Shown one piece after another: positions 49,943 to 60,303 of a stretch of 64,000 bases of DNA; the first letter of the stretch is position 1; each line of letters opens with the position of its first letter. The notes under the pieces are model-generated. The model made no database searches. It was not told the DNA's origin and worked only from the letters and a program-made list of their open reading frames with translations. The DNA lies in assembly GCF_005222485.1 (NCBI RefSeq), contig NZ_CP029078.1, positions 7,813,501 through 7,877,500 on the forward strand. The letters run 5' to 3'. The stretch comes from Streptomyces griseoviridis. Its GTDB lineage: Bacteria; Actinomycetota; Actinomycetes; Streptomycetales; Streptomycetaceae. The position numbers and the translations under genes were made by a program.

Positions 49943-50854
49943 ATGAGAAAAGTCTCGCTGAACTCACCCGCATCCGAACTGAACCCGCCCGAGCCGGAAG
50001 GAAACGCACCTGACGGCCGTCGAGCCGTCATCGACACCGAATACGAGCGCGAAGTCGCCCGGATGTACGACGAGAAACAGAACGATTTCAACCTGCTGCT
50101 CGGCAAAGAGACCAACCTCGTCCACCACCATTTCGGGATCGGCGACTTCGACCGGTCACCCGGCGCCCTCCAGGACGAATCCGCGATCCAGCGGCGGCTG
50201 CACGAACTGGAGAACGCCCAGACCGAGCGGCTGCTCGACCTGCTCGACGGACTCGGCCCCGAACACCGGATCTTCGACGGCGGCTCCGGACGCGGCGGAA
50301 CGGCGTTCATGGCCCACGAACGCCTCGGCTGCTCCGTCGACGGCGCCACCATCTCCCAGTACCAGCGCGGGTTCGCCGAACGCAGCGCCCACGAGCGCGG
50401 CTGCGCCGACAAGGTGCGGTTCCACTTCATGAACATGCTGCGCACCGGACTGCCCACCGCGACCGTCGACGCCGCCCTCACCAACGAGGTCACCATGTAC
50501 GTCAGTGACCTCACCGCGCTGTTCCGGGAGTTCGCCCGGATCGTCAAACCCGGCGGCCGCTACGTCTTCGCGACCTGGGCCGTCGACGAGAGCGGCTCGG
50601 GCGACGAGATCATCTCCGCGATCGACCGGCACTACGCCTGCACCATGCACACCCGGGGCGCCTATCTGCGGGCCCTGCTGGAGTCCGGGTTCGTGCCCTA
50701 CCACGTCGCCCAGATGGACGAAGACGCGCTGCCCTACTGGGAGTTGCGCGGGCGCAGCGAACACAGCGACACCATCGAGAAGCTGTTCATCGACGGGTAC
50801 GACACCTCGACGATCGCCTACCTCATGGTCGCCGCCGAACGGATCGGGCCATGA
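49943..50854 (+). CDS. SAM-dependent C-methyltransferase, geranyl-diphosphate-2-C-methyltransferase-like
   Basis: 303-aa class I methyltransferase. FDGGSGRGGTAFMAHERLGC (motif I, residues 111-130) and LVHHHFGIGDFDR near residue 55 match the prenyl diphosphate C-methyltransferase family that makes 2-methyl-GPP. KPGGRYVFATWAVDES follows as motif III. Expected to add a methyl group to a prenyl diphosphate double bond. In 2-methylisoborneol clusters it sits beside a terpene cyclase; here the neighbours are a prenyl synthase, P450 and phosphonate genes. GAGG precedes the ATG; its stop overlaps the next start (ATGA). Confidence 0.8.
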   Translation: MRKVSLNSPASELNPPEPEGNAPDGRRAVIDTEYEREVARMYDEKQNDFNLLLGKETNLVHHHFGIGDFDRSPGALQDESAIQRRLHELENAQTERLLDLLDGLGPEHRIFDGGSGRGGTAFMAHERLGCSVDGATISQYQRGFAERSAHERGCADKVRFHFMNMLRTGLPTATVDAALTNEVTMYVSDLTALFREFARIVKPGGRYVFATWAVDESGSGDEIISAIDRHYACTMHTRGAYLRALLESGFVPYHVAQMDEDALPYWELRGRSEHSDTIEKLFIDGYDTSTIAYLMVAAERIGP

Positions 50855-51981
50855 ACCCCGACGCCTTACTCGACGAGTTCGACGACGAACTCTTCGCGTT
50901 CCTGCACCGCGAGCGGCCCCGCTCCGACACGTTCCGCCGGATGGTCAGCGACCACATGGACTGGCGCTCCTGGGACGACGGCACCCCGACCGCGCCGAAC
51001 GCGCGGGGCAAACGGGTCAGGCCGCTGCTGTCGCTGCTGACCGCGCGGGCCATCGCGGGGGACCACCGCGGAGCGATACCGGCGGGCATCGCCGTACAGC
51101 TCGTCCACGACTTCAGCATCATCCTCGACGACATCATGGACCGCGACCGGACGCGCAGGAACCGCCCGGCGCTCTGGGTCAGTTACGGCACGGGCCACGC
51201 GATGACGGCCGCCGCCGGGATCTACGTCGTCGGACTCGACGCCCTCCAGGACTACCCCGCACAGGGCGGCTCCCACGCCGACACCCGCGACCTCACCAGA
51301 ACGCTCCTCGAATCCTGCCTGGAGATGGCCGACGCCCAACACCTCGACCTGGACTGGGAACGACGGTTCGACCTCACGCTCGACGAGGTCAGAACCGTGG
51401 CCCTCGGCCGCTCCTGCCTGATCAGATGCGGGATCGAACTCGCTGCGGCGGTCAGCACCCCCGACCCCGCGATCCGCGCCGCCTTCCGCGAGTTCGGCGC
51501 GCTGGTCGCCACCGCCTTCTCGATCGTCGACGACCACCGCGGCCTGTGGGGCAGCGCGGAACGCAACGGCAAACCCCTGCTCAGCGACATCCGCGGGCAC
51601 AAGAAGACCTACCCGATCGTCGTCGGACAGCTGCGCTGCGCCCCCGCGGACCGCCCCCGGCTGCGCGAGCTGCTCGCCCACCCGGAACCGGGCGACCCCG
51701 AGATCGCCGCGATCATGGAACTGCTCGACGGTGCCGACGCCGCGGGCGCCACCCTGCGGGAAGTGCGACGGCTCGCCACGCTCGCCGTGGAACGGCTGAC
51801 CACACCGCCGCTGGCACGCTGCGCGGTCTCCGACCTCGTCGAGCTGACCCGGAACCTGTTCGCCGGTGCCCCCGCGTCCGCTCCCGGCACCGCACCCGCC
51901 CCCTCCTCGTCCCCCTCACTCGCTCCCGCTCCCGCCGAAAGGAGGACCCATGGCAACTCACCCTCAGCTGGGCGACGTTGA
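50851..51981 (+). CDS. trans-isoprenyl diphosphate synthase (GPP/FPP/GGPP synthase type)
   Basis: 376-aa prenyl chain-elongating enzyme. First Asp motif LDDIMDRD (Asp93, Asp94, Asp97), preceded by the LVHDFSII segment; GKRVRPLLSLL as the substrate-binding region; second motif VDDHRGLWG (Asp227, Asp228). The second motif lacks its last Asp but keeps the DD pair. The C-terminal 40 residues are Ala/Pro/Ser-rich and overlap the next gene by 32 bp. Product length cannot be judged from residues alone. It supplies substrate for the coupled methyltransferase gene upstream. Confidence 0.88.
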   Translation: MNPDALLDEFDDELFAFLHRERPRSDTFRRMVSDHMDWRSWDDGTPTAPNARGKRVRPLLSLLTARAIAGDHRGAIPAGIAVQLVHDFSIILDDIMDRDRTRRNRPALWVSYGTGHAMTAAAGIYVVGLDALQDYPAQGGSHADTRDLTRTLLESCLEMADAQHLDLDWERRFDLTLDEVRTVALGRSCLIRCGIELAAAVSTPDPAIRAAFREFGALVATAFSIVDDHRGLWGSAERNGKPLLSDIRGHKKTYPIVVGQLRCAPADRPRLRELLAHPEPGDPEIAAIMELLDGADAAGATLREVRRLATLAVERLTTPPLARCAVSDLVELTRNLFAGAPASAPGTAPAPSSSPSLAPAPAERRTHGNSPSAGRR

Positions 51982-52792
51982 GCCGGCCGCGCCGCCGTTC
52001 GTCACGCTCCCCGCGCTCACCACGGCCCGGCTGCCCGAAGCCGCCCCCCGGATCAAGGAGGCCTGGCTGCGCCATCCGGTCCTGGTGTTCCACCAGTGCG
52101 ATCTGACCCCCGAGGACCTCGTGCGGTTCGGCGCGATCTTCGGCACCCCGGTACCGGTGCCGGTCCAGGAGGACATCGTCGACACCACCGGGCTGCCGCC
52201 CGAGATCATGATCATCTCGAACATCGTGGAGAACGGCCGACGCGTCGGCCACCTCGGCGGCGGCGACCTGAGCTGGCACACCGACATGTGCTACGTGCCC
52301 GAACCCGCCCTCGCCAGCGCCCTCTACGCCGTCGAGACCCCCGAAGCGGCCGGCGACACCTGGTTCCTCGACATGACGGCCGTCCACGACAGCCTGCCCG
52401 CCGCCCTGCGCGCCCGGATCGCGACCCTGTCCTGCAAACACGACGACAGCCGCACCGCGGCGGGCGACCTGCGGCACGGCCGCGTCCCCGTCCTTGACGT
52501 CACCACCTCGTCGGGCGCCGTCCACCCCCTGGTCAGGGTCCGGCCCGAGACCGGGCGCAAGGCCCTCTACCTGGGGCGCCGCCTGAACGCCTACATCCCG
52601 GGGCTGCCGCTCGCCGAGTCCGACGCGCTCCTCGACGAACTCTGGGGGTACTGCGACGACCCCGCCCTGTCCTGGCCGCACCGCTGGCGGCCGGGCGACC
52701 TCGTGGTCTGGGACAACCGCGTCATGATGCACCGCCGCGACGCGATCCCGGACGGCTCCCGCCGGCTGATGCGCCGGATCCAGGCGAGGTGA
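51950..52792 (+). CDS. TauD/TfdA-family Fe(II)/2-oxoglutarate dioxygenase
   Basis: 280-aa oxygenase. Iron ligands: LSWHTDMCY (His110, Asp112) and the distal His261 in VMMHRRDA; the [10 protein letters not shown] tail offers the 2-oxoglutarate Arg. A very strong AAAGGAGGA decides the start MATHPQLG. TauD-like enzymes hydroxylate or desaturate small acids, including phosphonates in several C-P pathways. It lies directly before phosphonopyruvate decarboxylase, so a phosphonate intermediate is a likely substrate; the terpenoid part is the alternative. Confidence 0.85.
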   Translation: MATHPQLGDVEPAAPPFVTLPALTTARLPEAAPRIKEAWLRHPVLVFHQCDLTPEDLVRFGAIFGTPVPVPVQEDIVDTTGLPPEIMIISNIVENGRRVGHLGGGDLSWHTDMCYVPEPALASALYAVETPEAAGDTWFLDMTAVHDSLPAALRARIATLSCKHDDSRTAAGDLRHGRVPVLDVTTSSGAVHPLVRVRPETGRKALYLGRRLNAYIPGLPLAESDALLDELWGYCDDPALSWPHRWRPGDLVVWDNRVMMHRRDAIPDGSRRLMRRIQAR

Positions 52793-52794
52793 CC

Positions 52795-53970
52795 ATGGAC
52801 GCGCCCGCCCTCCCGGAGGGCACCCCCGCCCTCGACCCCGACGCGGTCCTCGACACGCTGCTCGCCCACGGCTACCGCGAACTCGCCGTCGTCCCGTGCA
52901 GCTACCTCAAACCCCTGCTGGAGCGCGCCGCCCAGCGGCCCGACATCGTCTACTTCCCCGCGACCTGCGAGGGCGAGGCGGTGTCGGTCGCCGCCGGCGC
53001 CTGGCTGGCCGGCCGGCGCGTCGTCGTCGCCCTGCAGAACTCCGGGCTCGGCGACGCCCTCAACCCGCTCGCCTCCCTCTGCCTGCCCTACGGCATCCCG
53101 GTGCTGCTGCTGGTGTCGGTCCGCGGCGAACCCGGCACCCGCGACGAACCCCACCACGACGTGATGGGACGCACCACGGCCAGGATCCTCGACGACGTCG
53201 GGATCCGCCACGCCTGGCTGCCCAGCGACCCCGACGGATTCGTCCGGGCGATCGAGGAGGCCGAGTGCGTCATGGAGACCACCCGCAGGCCCTACTGCCT
53301 GCTCACCCGCAAGGGCTCCTTCCGCGACGTCCCGGTACCCGTGCCGCTCGCCCGCACCGCACCGGACCGACTCCCGTCCACCGCACCGACGTTGAGCCGC
53401 GCCGACGCCATCAGATGGCTGCGCGCCCGGCTGCCCGAGGAACAGGTGGTCATCACGACGACCGGGCTGACCAGCCGCGAACTGTACGCGGCGGGCGACC
53501 GCCCGACCCACCTCTACCTCAGCGGCTCCATGGGCTGCGCCGGAGCCGTCGGCCTCGGCATGGCCCGCTCGGGACGGCGTCCCGTCGCGGTCTTCGACGG
53601 CGACGGAGCCGTCCTGATGCGGTTCGGCACCCTCGTCAGCGCGGCGGCCTCCGCGGGACCCGACTTCCTCCACGTCGTCTTCAACAACGGCTGCTACGAC
53701 TCCACCGGAGGACAGCCGATCCAGGGCTCCGTACCGTTCGCCGCGACCGCCGAACTCCTCGGCTACGCCGCCACCGCGTGCTGCGACTCGCTCGCCGAAC
53801 TCCCGCCCGCCTACGACAAGGTGACGGCCCAGCCGGGCCCCCGGCTGCTGGAGATCAAGGTGACGACCGACCCGGTGCCCGCACCCCGGGTCCCGCTCGC
53901 CCTCCCGGAGATCGCGACCCGGCTGCGCGCCCTGCTCGACCCGCCCGCCATCACCGCCCCGGCCTCATGA
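52795..53970 (+). CDS. ppd: phosphonopyruvate decarboxylase
   Basis: 391-aa thiamine-diphosphate enzyme that decarboxylates phosphonopyruvate to phosphonoacetaldehyde, the step that makes C-P synthesis irreversible. Signature segments are [16 protein letters not shown] (TPP Glu), [30 protein letters not shown] and the TPP-binding [15 protein letters not shown] with [12 protein letters not shown]. This is the single-chain form with both halves fused. The ATG is preferred over the GTG two codons before it. It is immediately followed, with an ATGA overlap, by phosphoenolpyruvate mutase, the classic pairing. Confidence 0.93.
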   Translation: MDAPALPEGTPALDPDAVLDTLLAHGYRELAVVPCSYLKPLLERAAQRPDIVYFPATCEGEAVSVAAGAWLAGRRVVVALQNSGLGDALNPLASLCLPYGIPVLLLVSVRGEPGTRDEPHHDVMGRTTARILDDVGIRHAWLPSDPDGFVRAIEEAECVMETTRRPYCLLTRKGSFRDVPVPVPLARTAPDRLPSTAPTLSRADAIRWLRARLPEEQVVITTTGLTSRELYAAGDRPTHLYLSGSMGCAGAVGLGMARSGRRPVAVFDGDGAVLMRFGTLVSAAASAGPDFLHVVFNNGCYDSTGGQPIQGSVPFAATAELLGYAATACCDSLAELPPAYDKVTAQPGPRLLEIKVTTDPVPAPRVPLALPEIATRLRALLDPPAITAPAS

Positions 53971-54878
53971 CCGCCCCGGGACGGACCACGAGCAGGGCGG
54001 CGGCGCTCCGGCACCTCCTCGACCGCCCGGAGCTGAGCTTCCTGATGGAGGCGCACAACGGCCTGTCGGCGAAACTCGTCGAGCGGGCGGGGTTCGAGGG
54101 CATCTGGGCCAGCGGCCTGTCGATCGCGGCGGCCCTCGGGGTCCGCGACAGCAACGAGGCGAGCTGGACCCAGGTCCTTGAGGTCGCCGAGTTCATGAGC
54201 GACGCCACCAGGATCCCGATCCTGCTCGACGGCGACACCGGCTACGGCAACTTCAACTCGGTGCGGCGCCTGGTCCGCAAACTCGAACAACGCGGCGTCG
54301 CCGGCGTGTGCGTCGAGGACAAGCTGTTCCCGAAGATGAACAGCTTCGTCCGCGGCGGCGCCCAACCGCTCGCCGATGCCGAGGAGTTCGCCGGGAAGAT
54401 CGGCGCCGCGAAGTCCGCCCAGCACGATCCCGACTTCGTCGTCGTGGCCAGGACCGAGGCGCTGATCGCCGGCCAGGGCCTCGCCGAGGCGCTGCGCAGG
54501 GCCGAGTTGTACCGGTGCGCGGGCGCCGACGCCATCCTCGTCCACTCGGCGCGCTCCGACGCGGACGAGGTCCGGGCGTTCAAGGCGGAGTGGGGGGACC
54601 GGCTGCCGGTCGTCATCGTGCCGACGAAGTACTACCGCACCCCCACCGAGGTCTTCGCCGAGGACGGCTTCTCCACCGTCGTCTGGGCCAACCACCTCAT
54701 GCGCTCCGCGCTGCGCGCCATGCAGATCACCGCGTCGACGATCTTCGCCGAACAGCATCTGCGGAACGTGGAGGACGCCGTCGCGCCCCTGGCCGAGGTC
54801 TTCGAGATCCAGGGGGAGGACGAACTCGCCGAGGCGGAGCAGCGCTGGCTGCCGCAGCGGAACACACCGAGGCGCTGA
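53967..54878 (+). CDS. pepM: phosphoenolpyruvate phosphomutase
   Basis: 303-aa isocitrate-lyase-superfamily enzyme that converts phosphoenolpyruvate to phosphonopyruvate and so forms the C-P bond. The diagnostic signature is [11 protein letters not shown] (Glu117-Asp118-Lys119, Asn125-Ser126), which separates true mutases from carboxyphosphonoenolpyruvate- and methylisocitrate-lyase relatives. Also present are [23 protein letters not shown] and [12 protein letters not shown]. It overlaps the decarboxylase gene, so both are made together. No phosphonoacetaldehyde reductase or aminotransferase follows, so the next step is unclear. Confidence 0.95.
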   Translation: MTAPGRTTSRAAALRHLLDRPELSFLMEAHNGLSAKLVERAGFEGIWASGLSIAAALGVRDSNEASWTQVLEVAEFMSDATRIPILLDGDTGYGNFNSVRRLVRKLEQRGVAGVCVEDKLFPKMNSFVRGGAQPLADAEEFAGKIGAAKSAQHDPDFVVVARTEALIAGQGLAEALRRAELYRCAGADAILVHSARSDADEVRAFKAEWGDRLPVVIVPTKYYRTPTEVFAEDGFSTVVWANHLMRSALRAMQITASTIFAEQHLRNVEDAVAPLAEVFEIQGEDELAEAEQRWLPQRNTPRR

Positions 54879-55017
54879 CGGGCGTGGTCGCGGTTGCCGC
54901 ACACGGCCGCGATTCGGTACATAAGGACGCACGGGCGGCCCGACCCCCGGCCGCGCCGCGGTGAGGCCGCCGTGTCCCCCCGTCGCCCGCCACCCGTCCC
55001 CGAGAGGACCAAGGACC

Positions 55018-56607
55018 GTGAGCGCATCCGTCCCCGCCGCGTCCGACCTGCCGCTCCGGGCCCCCGAAGGACCCGGCCGCGAGCCACGCCACACCCTGGT
55101 GCTCGTCGTCGTCCTGGCCGCCGTCCTGATGGTGTCGATGGACAACTCCATCCTCAACGTGGCCCTGAAGACCCTCGCCGAGCCCGCGCCCGTCGGCCTG
55201 GGCGCCGACCACGGCCGGCTCCAGTGGGCCGTCGACTCCTACACCCTCGCCTACGCGGGCCTCCTGCTGGGCTCGGGGCTGCTGGGCGACCGGGTCGGCC
55301 ACAAGAAGCTGCTCATCGCGGGCATCGCCCTCTTCGGCGTCGCCTCCGCCCTGTCGGCGAACGCGCGGACCCCGGACCAACTGATCGGCCTGCGCGCCCT
55401 CATGGGGGTCGCCGGGTCCCTCATCATGCCCGCGACCCTGGCCATCATCTCCGCGGTCTTCCCCGGCGAGCGGCGCACCAGGGCGCTGGGCATCTGGACC
55501 GCCGTGGTCGGCGTGGCCGTCGCCCTCGGACCGATCATCGGCGGCGCGCTGCTCGAACGGTTCTGGTGGGGCGCGGTGTTCCTGGTCAACGTTCCTGTCG
55601 TGCTCGTCACCCTCGTCGCGATGTTCTTCGTCCTGCCGGACACCCGGCGCTCCGGCACCGCCCCCGCCCGCCGGATGGACCTCCCGGGCATCGCGCTGTC
55701 GGGACTCGGCCTGCTCGGCGTGGTCTACGGGGTGATCAAGGCCGGTGAACTGAACGACTGGACGGGCCGGGACGCGGGAGTGCCGCTCGCCGCGGGCCTC
55801 GCGCTGCTCGTCACGTTCGTCCTGTGGGAGCGGCACGTGAGCCAACCGGCCCTGGACATGCGGTACTTCAGGGAGCGCGGCTTCGCGGCGGCGGCGACCT
55901 CGCTGGGCGTGCTCTACTTCACGCTGGTCGGCGGCACCTTCGTGATCACCTTCTATCTGCAGAGCGTGCGCGGCTACGGCCCGCTGGTCACCGGCGTCTG
56001 CGTGCTGCCGCTGGCGGCCTCGTTGATCATCTTCGCGCCGCGGGTGCCGAAGCTCGTCACCCGGTTCGGGGTGCGCGCCGTCTGCACCTCGGGGCTGGCG
56101 GTCATGGCGGCCGGTCTGATCGGACTGGCCACGGTCGACCGGGCCACCTCGATCTGGGTCTTCGAGGCGTATCTGTTCGTCTTCGGCGCCGGCACCGCGC
56201 ATGTGCACCCGCCGTCGACCGGGACGATCGTGTCCGCGATGCCGGCCGAGGAGTCGGGCGCGGCCTCCGCGGTGAACAACACCTTCCGGCAGGTCGGGGC
56301 CTCGCTCGGGGCCGCCGTCCTCGGCTCCGTGCTCAACGCCGCCTACCACACCAGGATCGGCCCGGCGGTCGACGGCCTGGGGGAGGGCCGGGAGGGGCAG
56401 GCGAGCGGATCGGTCGCGGGCACCCTCCAGGTCGCCGACGACCTCGCGGCCCACGGCCGGGACCTCCAGGCGCACACGGTCGCGCAGGCCGCGTACGGCG
56501 GGTTCGTGCAGGCCATGCGGATCACCTGGGTGACGGCGGCCGTGGTGGTGCTGGTCACGACGGTGATCGTGTACCTGGTGATGCCGGGGCGGACGGCGGA
56601 CGCCTGA
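55018..56607 (+). CDS. MFS exporter, DHA2 (14-segment) type
   Basis: 529-aa exporter. VVLAAVLMVSMDNSILNVAL, LQWAVDSYTLAYAGLLLGSG and LGDRVGHKKL are DHA2 landmarks; the LRALMGVAGSLIMPATLAII segment is motif C-like. GTG start with GAGAGGA upstream. It lies 139 bp after the mutase gene on the same strand and is the likely export and self-protection pump for the cluster product. A general drug exporter unrelated to the cluster is the alternative. Confidence 0.85.
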   Translation: MSASVPAASDLPLRAPEGPGREPRHTLVLVVVLAAVLMVSMDNSILNVALKTLAEPAPVGLGADHGRLQWAVDSYTLAYAGLLLGSGLLGDRVGHKKLLIAGIALFGVASALSANARTPDQLIGLRALMGVAGSLIMPATLAIISAVFPGERRTRALGIWTAVVGVAVALGPIIGGALLERFWWGAVFLVNVPVVLVTLVAMFFVLPDTRRSGTAPARRMDLPGIALSGLGLLGVVYGVIKAGELNDWTGRDAGVPLAAGLALLVTFVLWERHVSQPALDMRYFRERGFAAAATSLGVLYFTLVGGTFVITFYLQSVRGYGPLVTGVCVLPLAASLIIFAPRVPKLVTRFGVRAVCTSGLAVMAAGLIGLATVDRATSIWVFEAYLFVFGAGTAHVHPPSTGTIVSAMPAEESGAASAVNNTFRQVGASLGAAVLGSVLNAAYHTRIGPAVDGLGEGREGQASGSVAGTLQVADDLAAHGRDLQAHTVAQAAYGGFVQAMRITWVTAAVVVLVTTVIVYLVMPGRTADA

Positions 56608-56648
56608 GCCGACGCGCGGTGCCCGCCGTCGCGTGAACCCGCGCGGCT

Positions 56649-58133
<1,485 letters not shown>

Positions 58134-58760
58134 TCACCGAGATCCGGATGTCCGGCCGGCCACCGCGCACGTCCCGGCGTCACGGACGCCCGAAAGGCCA
58201 CAGAGCGCGCAAAGTCCGCGCATCACCGATGTGCGCAGGTACCGGCTTCGAGCGGAGATTTTGCAGCACATGGGGGGCCTTGCCGCAAGGCCCCCCATGC
58301 GCTATATCTTGAGTATGGCGAGGAGCGGAAGAACTCCTTGCCTTTCTTTGTGTCCGGGTTTTTGGCTCGCCGCTCGCGCCCGCCGACGCCGATCACCGCC
58401 CGGCCCGCACACCGCCGCGGATCGCTCTCCCTCCGCCGCGCCGCCAAGCCGCCCCTCGAAGGTGTGGAACAGCATGCCGTGGCCGCTGTCCTCGCGCGGC
58501 AGCGGACGCCGCTGCTCCCCGGGCCGCGCAGGTCGCGGCTGCGGTGGACGGGTCTCCAAGTCGGCGACGACGAACGGGTCGTGCACGGGCATCCCGGGAG
58601 ACCCAGCGGGTGCTCGGTCGGCTGTTCGCTCTCGGCCGCGCCGGAAGCCTTCGGCGGCCGTCCCCGGCGGGAGCCCGGCCAACCACTGGACGCCCCCTTG
58701 ACGCCGTCTCCACCCGGGCCGACACTCCAGATGGGAATCCTAGTGAACAGGTAGGGAAAC
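58134..58760. other. 627-bp intergenic region
   Basis: No gene seen. It contains a very strong hairpin at 58269-58299 and, near 58698, a TTGACG that could serve as a -35 for the first leader peptide. Confidence 0.5.
58269..58299. terminator. perfect 14-bp hairpin
   Basis: Arms CATGGGGGGCCTTG and CAAGGCCCCCCATG with a CCG loop, the strongest hairpin seen in this window. It lies upstream of the monooxygenase gene and the leader-peptide region and probably insulates the two. Confidence 0.7.
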
Positions 58761-58883
58761 ATGAGGCGCCTTGAGTCGGCCGTCGACGGTGTGAGCCGCA
58801 CACCTCGGCCGTCGCCGCTGCTGACCTCCCGCCTGCACATCGATCTGCTGCGTGTGTGCAGCGCGATCGACCCCCTGGCCTGA
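58761..58883 (+). CDS. cysteine-attenuation-type leader peptide 1
   Basis: 40-aa peptide ending LTSRLHIDLLRVCSAIDPLA. The RxHIDLxRVxSA core matches the short leader peptides that precede sulfur-metabolism genes in Streptomyces, where ribosome stalling at Cys codons is thought to control downstream expression. GTAGGGAAAC precedes the ATG. A GST-like gene starts 110 bp later. One Cys codon lies in the core. Confidence 0.7.
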   Translation: MRRLESAVDGVSRTPRPSPLLTSRLHIDLLRVCSAIDPLA

Positions 58884-58992
58884 GCCCCCGCCCACCCCCG
58901 CGCCCCCGCCGCCGCGGGCGCGGGTGGATCCGGCTCCGTTGTCCGACGTCGCTTCCGCGCGCGTACGTCCGCGCCCGCCCCCGGGGAGATCC

Positions 58993-59868
58993 ATGACCGT
59001 CACACCGCTGTCCGCCCACGCCGCCACCCACGCCACCGCCAGGACCGCGCCCGCCTTCCGGGGCCGGATCGGGCGGGACGCGCGCAGCGGCCACTACGCC
59101 GTTCCCGGCCGCTACCGGCTGCACCTGTCGACCGCCTGTCCCGACGGCCTCCGCATCGCCGTCGTGCACAGCCTGCTCGGACTCGACACCGACTGTCCGG
59201 CCACCTTCCTGCCCGCCGTCCCCGCCGACCCCGAGCGCGGCCACGCCGTCCTGCGCCCGCTCTACGAGGCCAGCGCCCACCGCTACCCCGGGCCCGCCCT
59301 CGGACCCGTGCTCAGCGACTCCTGGTCCGGACGGATCGTCAGCACCCACACCCCCGACATCACGCGCGACCTCTCCCGCTTCGGCGGCGCGGGGCCCGCC
59401 CCCTACCCGTGCGGCGCCGAGTCGGAGATCGAGGCCGTCGAGCGGATGTGCCGGCAGGGCGTCGACGAGGCGGCGCAGCGGGCCGGGGCCGCCGAGGGCG
59501 GACAGGCCGAACGGGACGCGGCGCTCGGCACGTTGCTGGAGACGCTCGGCGCGCTCGACCGCTGGCTCGACGGGCGCGCGTACATGATCAGGGACCAGGT
59601 CACCGCCGCCGACGTCGAGGTCTGGACGACCCTCGTCCAGCTCGACACCGTGCACCGCCAGCACCTCGACGCCACCGCCGTCCACCGCATCGCCGACCAC
59701 CCCGCGCTCTGGTCCTACGCCCGCGCGATCACCGCCCACCCGGCCTTCGGCGGCCACCTCGACCTGGCCGGCATCGAACGCCGCCACCGCGCCCGCTGCC
59801 AGGGCCTCGAGTCCGCGGGAGCCGCCGTCCAGATCCTCGACTGGACGGCGCACACCACCCGTCCGTAG
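58993..59868 (+). CDS. glutathionyl-hydroquinone-reductase-like (Xi-class GST) protein
   Basis: 291-aa protein with a thioredoxin-like N-terminal half (YRLHLSTACPDGLRIAVVHSLLGL) and an all-helical C-terminal GST domain (AADVEVWTTLVQLDTVHRQH). Xi-class enzymes carry a catalytic CPWAHR; here the equivalent is CPDGLR, so the Cys-Pro pair is kept but the next two residues differ. Actinomycetes lack glutathione, so it may act with mycothiol or on another thiol conjugate. GGGGAG precedes the ATG. Its leader peptide suggests control by sulfur supply. Confidence 0.78.
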   Translation: MTVTPLSAHAATHATARTAPAFRGRIGRDARSGHYAVPGRYRLHLSTACPDGLRIAVVHSLLGLDTDCPATFLPAVPADPERGHAVLRPLYEASAHRYPGPALGPVLSDSWSGRIVSTHTPDITRDLSRFGGAGPAPYPCGAESEIEAVERMCRQGVDEAAQRAGAAEGGQAERDAALGTLLETLGALDRWLDGRAYMIRDQVTAADVEVWTTLVQLDTVHRQHLDATAVHRIADHPALWSYARAITAHPAFGGHLDLAGIERRHRARCQGLESAGAAVQILDWTAHTTRP

Positions 59869-59893
59869 CGCCGGTCCACCACCTGGACCGGCG
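59869..59893 (+). terminator. hairpin terminator directly after GST-like gene
   Basis: Perfect 10-bp arms CGCCGGTCCA and TGGACCGGCG with a CCACC loop, starting at the base after the stop codon. Confidence 0.75.
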
Positions 59894-59924
59894 TTGACAT
59901 CCGTGCGGTCCCTGTCTTTACTTA
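59894..59924 (+). promoter_or_regulatory. promoter-like element for leader peptide 2
   Basis: TTGACA directly follows the terminator, with a TTTACT/TACTTA -10-like stretch 17-19 bp later, about 80 bp before the second leader peptide. Confidence 0.5.
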
Positions 59925-60002
59925 CGGCCCGGAACGGTCCCTGACGACGTTCTCGGTGAAGCGCGCGACCCCTCGGGGACCGCACAGTGACGGGTGGACG
60001 CC

Positions 60003-60152
60003 ATGTACGCAGCTCCCAGGACGGCCGCACGCCGCTCCACGGGCTGCGTACGCCCGCACGCCGAACCCCTCGTCGCCGACCGCGCCGTCGATCTGCTCCG
60101 CGTCAACAGCGCACTGTGTACCGCACCGGGCCGCGCCCGCTGTCGGGGCTGA
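60003..60152 (+). CDS. cysteine-attenuation-type leader peptide 2
   Basis: 49-aa frame with the core RAVDLLRVNSALC followed by TAPGRARCRG. The DLLRVxSALC pattern matches the other two leaders in this region, although the usual HI is replaced by AV and the peptide runs on ten residues longer. It precedes the ABC permease gene by 150 bp. The ribosome-binding site is weak, so the start is uncertain. Confidence 0.6.
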   Translation: MYAAPRTAARRSTGCVRPHAEPLVADRAVDLLRVNSALCTAPGRARCRG

Positions 60153-60303
60153 CCACCGCCCTGCCCGCGCGCACCTGACGAACACCGGCTCCCCGGTGTC
60201 CCGTTCCCCTCCCGCCCCGGTCCCGTGCACCCGCGCCCGCCCGCGTCCCGCGGCCCCGCGCCACCGCCGCCGCCCGGGGCATCCGACTCCGCCGGAGCCC
60301 GCC

